From: UBA11855 sp035297385
GTDB taxonomy: Archaea > Thermoproteota > Bathyarchaeia > Bathyarchaeales > Bathycorpusculaceae
Assembly (NCBI GenBank): GCA_035297385.1
Contig: DATGZD010000002.1
Coordinates: 1 to 12,263 of the forward strand
Reading direction: 5' to 3'
DNA length: 12,263 nucleotides
Both the position numbers and the translations under genes were made by a program. The notes beneath the pieces were generated by a model. The model was not told the origin of the DNA, did no database searches, and saw only the letters and a program-made list of their open reading frames with translations. Of this stretch, positions 7,018 through 12,263 are shown piece by piece (within the stretch, counting starts at the first letter, position 1; each line of letters begins with the position of its first letter).

Positions 7018-7224
7018 TTGGCAAAAGACCTGAAGCCTTTTAAAAATGAAGGCATCTGTAAACAAGTTAGTCCTTGGCTTGCATCAGCTCGTAATCAGTT
7101 TATAGGTAATGAGCTTGCTGTGCCTGCTGAGTATGATCGTTGTGGCTTTCAATTTTCTGTTAAGAAGAGCACAGATACACTTTGGCTTATGATTAATTGT
7201 GCTAAAGGAAGAGGTGAGTATTAG
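7018..7224 (+). CDS. Small unknown protein, TTG start
   Basis: I do not recognise this 68-residue protein. It begins at TTG 7018 with AGGTGA (7002-7007) 10 nt upstream, the same SD and spacing as the aMBF1 gene. It is predicted soluble, with three cysteines (C14, C42, C61), a Trp/aromatic-rich middle (SPWLASARNQF) and a C-terminus CGFQFSVKKSTDTLWLMINC. Codon use resembles the neighbours. A 9-bp hairpin spans its stop codon and is followed by a T-run, which supports a complete transcription unit. The alternative is a non-coding transcript with a fortuitous frame. A TATA-like stretch ATAAATTTTTG (~6961-6971) could serve it. Confidence 0.5.
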   Translation: MAKDLKPFKNEGICKQVSPWLASARNQFIGNELAVPAEYDRCGFQFSVKKSTDTLWLMINCAKGRGEY

Positions 7225-7250
7225 CCTTTAGCAATCACATTATATTTTTT
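7200..7250 (+). terminator. Hairpin plus T-tract terminator
   Basis: TGCTAAAGG (7200-7208) pairs perfectly with CCTTTAGCA (7225-7233) around a 16-nt loop. It is followed by TATATTTTTT (7241-7250) and further T-rich sequence to 7268. This resembles an intrinsic terminator for the small upstream gene. The stem overlaps the last codons of that gene, and the element sits in the gap between it and the convergent alcohol dehydrogenase. Confidence 0.6.
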
Positions 7251-7273
7251 GTTGTTTCTAATCTTTTATATGA

Positions 7274-8281
7274 TTAATCAGGAACTAAGATTGCTCTTCC
7301 GATTATTTTACCCTGCTTTAGTTTGAGGAGCACGTCTTCAGCTTGACTCAATTTGAAAACAGTGTATTCAGTTTTTATTTTCTTCATAGAAGCAAGTTTT
7401 AGAGTTTCATTTACTTCATACCTTGTTCCGATTATGCTGCCGATAACGGAGTATTCTTCTGGAAAAGCTACGTATGCGTTTCCAAAAACTCCCATAACTA
7501 TTGTTCCTCCACGTTTGATTATTCTTGTTGCTTGATCGATCGCTTTTTGAGAGGGAGCATGGACGAATACTACGTCGGGTCTTCCCATTTTTAGTGTGAA
7601 ATCTTCCAGTTTATCTGGCGTCAACGTGTAATCAGCGCCTTTATTATGGGCAAATTGAAGTTTTGGTTTATCACGATCGACTGCTATGGTTGTGGCTCCT
7701 GCTAATTTTGCGAATTGTAGTGTCATGTAACCTACGCCACCTATTCCGATTATAGCGATTTTTTGTCCAAAACGTACGTTTGCACGTTTTACTGCATGGT
7801 AGCCAGTTACGCCTGGACAAAAAAGAGGTGCACTTTCTTCGAACCTCAAGTTTTCGGGTAAACGGTAGATAAAATTGGCTGGTGCAGTCATGTATTCCGC
7901 GAATCCTCCGTCATGAGTTTCTCCAGTTGTTTGTCTGTTCAAGCATAGGTTTTCTCGACCAGTTTGACAAAACTCACATGTTCCGTCAGCTTTCCAGAGG
8001 ACTTGAACGCCGACTCTGTCTCCTTTTTTGAAGTTTAAGTTGGGATTGCCTAATTCTTCGATAGTCCCTGTAACTTCGTGTCCTGGAATGATTGGTAATT
8101 TGTTGGGTACACCGAATTGTTTGAGTTCACCCTCAATCATATGCAGATTACTGTAACAGACACCGCATGCACGAATTTTGATGAGTACCTCATCGGGTTC
8201 AGGCTTTGGATCTTCAACAGTTGTATACATTAAAGGATGATTCTCTATCTTATCAATTCGAACACAAAGTTGAGCTTTCAT
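7274..8281 (-). CDS. Zinc-dependent (medium-chain) alcohol dehydrogenase
   Basis: This NAD(P)-dependent alcohol/aldehyde oxidoreductase of the MDR superfamily is 335 aa. Catalytic zinc ligands are C39 (RACGVC), H68 (PGHEV) and C155 (LFCPGVTGYHAV). The structural-zinc lobe shows D99, C102, C105 and C113 (DGTCEFCQTGRENLC), with Asp at the first position where most members have Cys. The Rossmann motif is GIGGVG (179-184). D202 at the end of the second strand (AVDRD) favours NAD over NADP. After the catalytic Cys the usual H-x-D-LH reads Y43-S-N45-LH, so the common proton-relay His is Tyr. No signal peptide. ATG 8281 has GTGATC 5 nt upstream and GGTGA further up. It lies 143 nt downstream of the beta-mannosidase on the same strand, possibly with its own promoter. 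The substrate cannot be told from the sequence. Confidence 0.92.
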   Translation of the reverse strand: MKAQLCVRIDKIENHPLMYTTVEDPKPEPDEVLIKIRACGVCYSNLHMIEGELKQFGVPNKLPIIPGHEVTGTIEELGNPNLNFKKGDRVGVQVLWKADGTCEFCQTGRENLCLNRQTTGETHDGGFAEYMTAPANFIYRLPENLRFEESAPLFCPGVTGYHAVKRANVRFGQKIAIIGIGGVGYMTLQFAKLAGATTIAVDRDKPKLQFAHNKGADYTLTPDKLEDFTLKMGRPDVVFVHAPSQKAIDQATRIIKRGGTIVMGVFGNAYVAFPEEYSVIGSIIGTRYEVNETLKLASMKKIKTEYTVFKLSQAEDVLLKLKQGKIIGRAILVPD

Positions 8282-8406
8282 ATTAAGATCACTTCACCCA
8301 AAATCGTTTGATGCTCGTATTTAGAAGTCAATTAAGGAATAATTTAATGATATGTGATTGTGGAAACACAGTAACAGAATCTCTTTTGATACGTGAGAAT
8401 AATGCC

Positions 8407-8423
8407 ACATAATCTGATTATGT
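8407..8423. repeat. 17-bp palindrome after the beta-mannosidase stop
   Basis: ACATAATC-T-GATTATGT has 8-bp perfect arms around one base. It begins one base beyond the beta-mannosidase stop codon and lies ~125 bp upstream of the alcohol dehydrogenase. It could be a dimeric regulator site or, as RNA, a short 3'-end hairpin (6-bp stem, 5-nt loop). Confidence 0.5.
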
Positions 8424-8424
8424 T

Positions 8425-10923
8425 TCACTTTAAATAAGGATAAGCTTCGAACAAGAATCTCTTCTCAAACTCCACTAAACTCAGGTCTTGATCCGAAATA
8501 CACTTAACAGTCTTAACTCTTTTAGGTACTAAATCGAAAAAATTATCACTAAATCTTACTCTCAAACCTTCAAGTTTCAACCAAACTGTCTTAGCATAAA
8601 TATCAGATTCTAACCTTAAAATAAACTTGCAAGGTCCTACCTTTCGTATGGAATTCTTAATGATAGGTGTAAGCAACTTCAAATCTTTTGGTTCTCCAAT
8701 TGTCTTAATATCTTGATAAAGAAGCTTACCATTACTTTCCAATGTTACTACAAGAATACAATCATCATGTAAAACCATCGTATCTATCGTGTCTTGTATG
8801 GCTAACTGAGAAGTAAAAGCAGGCACAATTGTATCAGTTTTGTTATTATACAGCTTTTCACCTGTAAATTTCATTATTTCTAAGCTAAGCGCTGCCTCAA
8901 GAGATCTATCAGTCTCATTGACAATGTAGACTTGAGCTTTTCCCTCCTTAACGATTAAAGGTGCAATTATAGGTCGAAAAACTCTTTTGACAAAAAAGTA
9001 CGATGGCTTAGGATTCAGACCATAATCAATTAGACTCCAACTTATTACTGGCCAACAATCATTCAATTGCCATATAAGGCAGCCACTGGTTCTAAACATG
9101 CGGCTTCGCCAATGTGTTACCGCAGTCTTTAATGCTTCACCTTGATTTAATTGACTGTACAAAACAAACTGCTTTAGATTCTCAGAGACAGGATAATGCA
9201 GAGCCAGTAAATCTCTTAATCTCTCTAAACCATCGATTTGTTTCTCATGTGCCTCAAAAGCCTGCGAATACGGATCAAGATCCTCTTTATCTAAATATGC
9301 CTCCAAAAGCTCTAAATTGGGAGGAGCCTGCCAACCAAACTCTGTTAAGAAACGTCCTGTATCCTCAAGATAAGCAGTGTAATCTAAACCTTGACTCCAC
9401 ACTTCCCAATTATGTCTGTGTCCCTCACTTCGTCCACTAAAATCTTGTCCGCCAAAAGGTGTACTTGGGCGATAAGGTCGAGTTGGATCGAGCCTCTTGA
9501 ATACCTCTGGAAGAATAACATCATAGATTGGCAAGCCTAATAATCGTTCCATCTGATATTCTTTTTTCCATAAAACAAAATATAGCCATTGATTCTCATT
9601 ATTGCCACACCATAACGCAATACACGGATGACCCCTTAATCGTAATACAATTTCTTCAGCTTCGTTCTTTGCTTGTTTCAAAAACCAATCTTCTTCTGGA
9701 TAAGCAGAGCATGCGTACATGAAATCTTGCCAGACTAAAATTCCAAATTCATCACATAAATTATAGAATTCATCATTCTCATAGATTCCGCCTCCCCAGA
9801 CTCTAATCATATTAACGTTAGCTTGAGCACATAATCTTAGAAGTCGCCTGTAGCGATCAACTGTAACTCGTGGTAAGAATGAATCGGCTGGAATCCAATT
9901 AGCACCCTTACAAAAGACCGGTATACCATTCACTTTCAAAACAAAAGAAACGCCTTCACTATCAGGTTCCTGTGTTAATTCTACGGTTCTTATTCCCATT
10001 TTAGTTGACTTAGAATCTAAAAGACTATTGTCTGAAAACAATTCAAGAGTTACATCATATAGGCATGGTTTGCCATACCCTCTTGGCCACCATAATTTAG
10101 GATCTTGAATTTCAAAATGATTTTCTACAAAATTTCGTCCTTGATTAACAGACACGTTAGTCCAGTGCTCAATTTTTTGTCCAAAGCCTTCGACTTTGAA
10201 TTTGATCCTTAGATTCAGGATTTTTGAAGCATTGATTTCCCCGGTTACCAACATTGTAGCGTCCTTGTTAGAGACTTTTAGTGGTAAAGCAGTCACATAT
10301 CCTAGTTTTGCTTCATTGTAACCTAGAATTCTTGCCTGCCGCCAAATTCCAGATGTAGGAAGAGTAGGTCCCCAATCCCATCCAAAAGAATACTGTGCTT
10401 TTCGCACGTAAGCTCGGACTGAACAATTCTTTGGAAATAGGCATGCATATTTCGTGTATTTGTTCTCATAATCACTGACGATCTTATTGATAGAGGCAAA
10501 TTTGATTGCGATTACATTTCTGCCCGGCTTAACCACATTCTTAATGTCAAAATACCAAGGAATAAACATGTCATCTGCTTTCCCAATCAAAACGCCGTTT
10601 ACCCATATAGTAGCAAAAGTGTCCAATCCATCAAAAACTAGCTGAATTGCCTCTTTATTAACTAAGTCAGATGGTAAATCAATTACTTTGCGGTACCACC
10701 ATTCATATCCAGAAACCCATTGAACTTTTTGTTCATTCAAATCTCTAAACGGGTCAGGAATAACATTATTAGCCATTAAATCAGTGTGGATTGTTCCTGG
10801 AACCACAGCAGAAAGCCAACCTGCAGTGTCTTGTTGTGGATCATATGCTTTTAATTCTTCTCCATTTCGTTCAGGAAACCCTTTGAACATCCAGGGACCA
10901 TTCAAAGCAAATTCAACTATCAT
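8425..10923 (-). CDS. Glycoside hydrolase family 2 beta-mannosidase
   Basis: This enzyme hydrolyses terminal non-reducing beta-D-mannose residues from oligosaccharides (EC 3.2.1.25 type). The 832-aa protein opens with the GH2 sugar-binding domain (LNGPWMFKGF, VPGTIHTDLM, then WVSGYEWWYRK at ~69-79 and FDGLDTFATIWVNG at 97-110). The mannosidase-typical SFGWDWGPTLPTSGIW lies at 179-194. An Ig-like domain follows, then the TIM barrel (GANWIPADSFLPR at 340-352, NMIRVWGGGIYENDEFY at 371-387). The acid/base is E443 in CGNNENQW and the nucleophile is E528 in LTEFGWQAPP. C-terminal mannosidase Ig domains end with SDNFFDLVPKRVKTV (792-806). There is no signal peptide, so it acts in the cytoplasm on imported mannosides. 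Start ATG 10923 has AGGTG 4 nt upstream. The sequence appears intact and full length. No sugar transporter is present in the window. Confidence 0.93.
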   Translation of the reverse strand: MIVEFALNGPWMFKGFPERNGEELKAYDPQQDTAGWLSAVVPGTIHTDLMANNVIPDPFRDLNEQKVQWVSGYEWWYRKVIDLPSDLVNKEAIQLVFDGLDTFATIWVNGVLIGKADDMFIPWYFDIKNVVKPGRNVIAIKFASINKIVSDYENKYTKYACLFPKNCSVRAYVRKAQYSFGWDWGPTLPTSGIWRQARILGYNEAKLGYVTALPLKVSNKDATMLVTGEINASKILNLRIKFKVEGFGQKIEHWTNVSVNQGRNFVENHFEIQDPKLWWPRGYGKPCLYDVTLELFSDNSLLDSKSTKMGIRTVELTQEPDSEGVSFVLKVNGIPVFCKGANWIPADSFLPRVTVDRYRRLLRLCAQANVNMIRVWGGGIYENDEFYNLCDEFGILVWQDFMYACSAYPEEDWFLKQAKNEAEEIVLRLRGHPCIALWCGNNENQWLYFVLWKKEYQMERLLGLPIYDVILPEVFKRLDPTRPYRPSTPFGGQDFSGRSEGHRHNWEVWSQGLDYTAYLEDTGRFLTEFGWQAPPNLELLEAYLDKEDLDPYSQAFEAHEKQIDGLERLRDLLALHYPVSENLKQFVLYSQLNQGEALKTAVTHWRSRMFRTSGCLIWQLNDCWPVISWSLIDYGLNPKPSYFFVKRVFRPIIAPLIVKEGKAQVYIVNETDRSLEAALSLEIMKFTGEKLYNNKTDTIVPAFTSQLAIQDTIDTMVLHDDCILVVTLESNGKLLYQDIKTIGEPKDLKLLTPIIKNSIRKVGPCKFILRLESDIYAKTVWLKLEGLRVRFSDNFFDLVPKRVKTVKCISDQDLSLVEFEKRFLFEAYPYLK

Positions 10924-10963
10924 TCAACACCTACACCCATAATCTTTGCAGACTGGATAATAC

Positions 10964-10971
10964 TTATTAAA
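10964..10971 (-). promoter_or_regulatory. Candidate TATA box of the beta-mannosidase gene
   Basis: On the minus strand the element reads TTTAATAA, centred about 44 nt before the ATG. It predicts a start site near 10941 and an ~18-nt leader containing the SD AGGTG. Confidence 0.4.
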
Positions 10972-11105
10972 TTGAAGACTTACTGAGCCAAATTCGGAAT
11001 AGTGACTTCTGGCTCGCAAATGCACAAGATGTTAACCAGAGACATTTAAAGATTACACTGGAACTTAGCTCAGCTACGAACGGATAACGTTTGATGATTC
11101 TAGCT

Positions 11106-11145
11106 TTTCTAAATTCTATTTTCTAAAGTAGAATATTTTTAGAAA
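11106..11145. repeat. Bulged AT-rich hairpin
   Basis: TTTCTAAATTCTA (11106-11118) pairs with TAGAAT (11129-11134) and, across a 4-nt bulge, TTAGAAA (11139-11145). That gives a 13-bp interrupted stem with a 10-nt loop. The loop and surroundings repeat the word TTTTCTAAA. It might be a transcript 3' structure or a regulator-binding cluster. Confidence 0.35.
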
Positions 11146-11297
11146 CTCATCTTCTCTAAATAGAAATCCAGCAACTTAATTGAAAGTAAATCAGAACTAA
11201 GAACAATGACCTACCAACAAAAATTAGACATTACATCCGAAGTTTCAGTCATAAAATGAACGGAAATGAGTTTCAATATGTGGGAACTATACGTAGA

Positions 11298-11309
11298 CTA
11301 TCTAGATAG
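11298..11309. repeat. 12-bp perfect palindrome
   Basis: CTATCTAGATAG is self-complementary over all 12 bases. It partly overlaps the left copy of the 14-bp inverted repeat and lies ~63 bp downstream of the cupredoxin gene. Confidence 0.45.
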
Positions 11310-11319
11310 ACTCGATTCT
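11306..11319 (+). repeat. Left copy of 14-bp inverted repeat flanking the cupredoxin gene
   Basis: ATAGACTCGATTCT occurs here, and its exact reverse complement occurs at 11986-11999. The two copies bracket the cupredoxin gene. Confidence 0.5.
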
Positions 11320-11371
11320 AATGAACTATAGATGTAGTACCAAGAATTCATGCTACTTTGCGCTATTCTTT

Positions 11372-11860
11372 CTAGCTTTTCTTGTTCTTGTAAATCACAA
11401 CTATTGTCGCCGAGGCAATGATTAGGATTAGTACAGCAATGGTTGAGGTAAATTCAGGAATTGCTGAAACATTTCCAAACATTGTAGTAGGATGTATGCT
11501 GCAATAGTAAGTAAATTGTCCGGTTCTGTCTGGAGTAAATTGATAGTTTATTGTTGTTGTAAACTGAGGAGATCTTGGCTCGTTACTGTCTGCAACCTTA
11601 TTGCCGTTGTAATCGACGTAGAAAATGTGTGGAAGACCATCAACAGCTATCAGTGTAAGGTTTACAAGTTGTCCTTCTTGAAAAGTAATCTGTGGTCCAG
11701 GACTAGTTATTGATTGTTGAGTAAGTCCCCAGCCTTGAGTTGCCGAGCCGTATAATGTAATGTTTTGTGTTTGAGCTTGAGCATGTACGCTGCTAAATGA
11801 AAAGCAGAACACAAGAAACAGAATTATTAGCGCAAAAGAAGCTAATGCTTTGGATGCCAA
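11372..11860 (-). CDS. Membrane-anchored cupredoxin (type-1 copper protein)
   Basis: This is an extracytoplasmic blue-copper-like electron carrier, 162 aa from TTG 11860. A signal peptide covers ~1-27 (MASK, then a hydrophobic core, then SVHA/QA). The cupredoxin fold shows the type-1 copper ligand set H78 (GLPHIFYVD), C120, H123 and M127 (YCSIHPTTM). Between His78 and the later ligands is D83-x-N85-x-N87-x-V89-x-D91-x2-E94, which matches a 12-residue EF-hand calcium loop. After the fold comes IPEF, a transmembrane segment (~139-157) and a basic tail YKNKKS, a PEF-type C-terminal sorting/anchor signal. TTG 11860 is preferred because AGGGA lies 5 nt upstream and yields a compact signal peptide. 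An in-frame TTG at 11881 would add seven residues with no SD. The redox partner is unknown. It is transcribed alone. Confidence 0.88.
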   Translation of the reverse strand: MASKALASFALIILFLVFCFSFSSVHAQAQTQNITLYGSATQGWGLTQQSITSPGPQITFQEGQLVNLTLIAVDGLPHIFYVDYNGNKVADSNEPRSPQFTTTINYQFTPDRTGQFTYYCSIHPTTMFGNVSAIPEFTSTIAVLILIIASATIVVIYKNKKS

Positions 11861-11910
11861 TTGTATCCCTGAACTAAACAAAGTGATTTGTGATTTAACT
11901 CTTTGTGATT

Positions 11911-11920
11911 GTATTTACAC
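11911..11920 (-). promoter_or_regulatory. Candidate TATA box of the cupredoxin gene
   Basis: On the minus strand the element reads GTGTAAATAC. Its centre near 11915 predicts a start site around 11889 and a ~29-nt leader with the SD AGGGA, consistent with translation from TTG 11860. Confidence 0.35.
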
Positions 11921-11957
11921 AGTAACTAGAATAGTGCGCTAGTTTTGAAAGATAATT

Positions 11958-11968
11958 GCCGAAACGGC
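11958..11968. repeat. GC-rich palindrome upstream of the cupredoxin promoter
   Basis: GCCG-AAA-CGGC stands out in AT-rich surroundings, about 45 bp upstream of the predicted TATA element. It is a possible operator or activator site. Confidence 0.35.
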
Positions 11969-11985
11969 CAGCAGTATATGTAGAC

Positions 11986-11999
11986 AGAATCGAGTCTAT
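11986..11999 (-). repeat. Right copy of 14-bp inverted repeat flanking the cupredoxin gene
   Basis: AGAATCGAGTCTAT is the reverse complement of 11306-11319. It also sits in a local hairpin (TAGAC 11981-11985 with GTCTA 11994-11998). Confidence 0.5.
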
Positions 12000-12263
12000 A
12001 ATATGACAGACATAACCTCGTGACAGAAGAGACAGAATACAATAGAATGTCATGCGTTAGAGATAGAAAAAAGAAAAGATAAAATCTTAGCCTGAAACTT
12101 AAATTTCACCTTCTCCTAAATGAAGAATAAGTTGTGCCATAAGCATCCTTACCGTTTAGAGTTTAGTTGCTCGTATTGTGGAAGATCAATGTAATTCTCT
12201 TATTATACATCAGCTTGCTACAAACTAAACTATTATTCCAATAGAACTATCATCTACATCTTA

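Larger units (their letters stand above)
10924..11371. other. 448-bp gene-free region
   Basis: This stretch holds the beta-mannosidase promoter and SD at its left end, an inverted repeat GAGCCA/TGGCTC (10985-10990 and 11010-11015), and a bulged hairpin with TTTCTAAA-type arms (11106-11145). It also holds a 12-bp perfect palindrome (11298-11309) and the left copy of a 14-bp inverted repeat (11306-11319). GAACTATA occurs twice (11284 and 11323). No convincing coding sequence, tRNA or rRNA was seen on either strand. Confidence 0.6.
11861..12263. other. Gene-free 5' flank of the cupredoxin gene
   Basis: This 403-bp stretch holds the cupredoxin SD, its TATA candidate, the GC-rich palindrome and four GACAGA words (11984, 12005, 12022, 12031). 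It also has a small hairpin AAGAT-AAA-ATCTT (12076-12088) and a near-palindrome centred on TTAA (12094-12109). Only short frames occur (52 codons on the minus strand from 12049, and a 15-codon one). None has convincing signals. No tRNA was seen. Confidence 0.55.

Noticed and set aside
9114..9722. Plus-strand frames inside the beta-mannosidase gene
   Set aside because: They are antisense to conserved GH2 catalytic sequence and show no protein-like features.
11060..11090. TAGCTCAG-like tRNA D-arm fragment
   Set aside because: No matching acceptor stem, anticodon arm or T-loop follows. A chance match.
11306..11999. Insertion sequence bounded by the 14-bp inverted repeats
   Set aside because: The enclosed gene is a cupredoxin, not a transposase, and no target-site duplication is evident. 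Kept only as a repeat observation.
11894..12049. 52-codon minus-strand frame upstream of the cupredoxin gene
   Set aside because: It has no SD, runs through the inverted repeat and the predicted promoter, and has no recognisable sequence.
12109..12160. 15-codon minus-strand frame and a strong SD-like GGAGAAGGTGA near its end
   Set aside because: The purine-rich stretch is not followed by a usable start codon, and the peptide is too short to support.

Overview
The window reads as chromosomal DNA of an archaeon, AT-rich and gene-dense. The marker genes are archaeal: an aMBF1-type zinc-ribbon/HTH protein, transcription factor TFE-alpha, the tRNA C56 ribose methyltransferase aTrm56, a DUF2110-like protein, and the C-terminal half of an archaeosine-transglycosylase-type PUA protein. 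The mix of GTG/TTG starts, short SD motifs (AGGTGA, AGGA), a membrane-anchored cupredoxin with an IPEF-type C-terminal anchor, a ferredoxin-fused aldo/keto reductase and a GH2 beta-mannosidase fits a TACK-lineage archaeon of the Bathyarchaeia type. That lineage call is inference, because no rRNA is present.

Layout. Left edge (1-461, minus): a PUA-domain protein running off the window. 529-2898 (plus): aMBF1, then HflX, then aTrm56, tightly packed. 2970-4766 (plus): TFE-alpha, an HD-domain hydrolase and a DUF2110-like protein, overlapping by 8 and 4 nt and so probably translationally coupled. Together these two runs form an information-processing cluster (promoter opening, co-activation, ribosome-associated GTPase, tRNA modification). 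4935-5648 (plus): an unrecognised two-helix membrane protein with a C-terminal four-cysteine motif. 5668-6813 (minus): an aldo/keto reductase with two 4Fe-4S motifs. 7018-7224 (plus): a small unknown protein ending in a hairpin plus T-tract. 7274-8281 (minus): a zinc-dependent alcohol dehydrogenase. 8425-10923 (minus): a cytoplasmic beta-mannosidase. 11372-11860 (minus): an exported, membrane-anchored type-1 copper protein. Gene-free stretches of about 450 and 400 bp flank the last gene.

The left half is a conserved housekeeping block. The right half is accessory metabolism: mannoside hydrolysis, carbonyl/alcohol redox chemistry and extracytoplasmic electron transfer. No mobile element, CRISPR array, tRNA or rRNA was found. 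I see no clear previously undescribed multi-gene system. The most notable points are an HflX gene whose natural start position carries ACG instead of ATG; an EF-hand-like calcium loop inside the cupredoxin; an Asp replacing the first structural-zinc Cys in the alcohol dehydrogenase; an unknown membrane protein with a conserved-looking Cys cluster; and several palindromes in the intergenic DNA of the right half.
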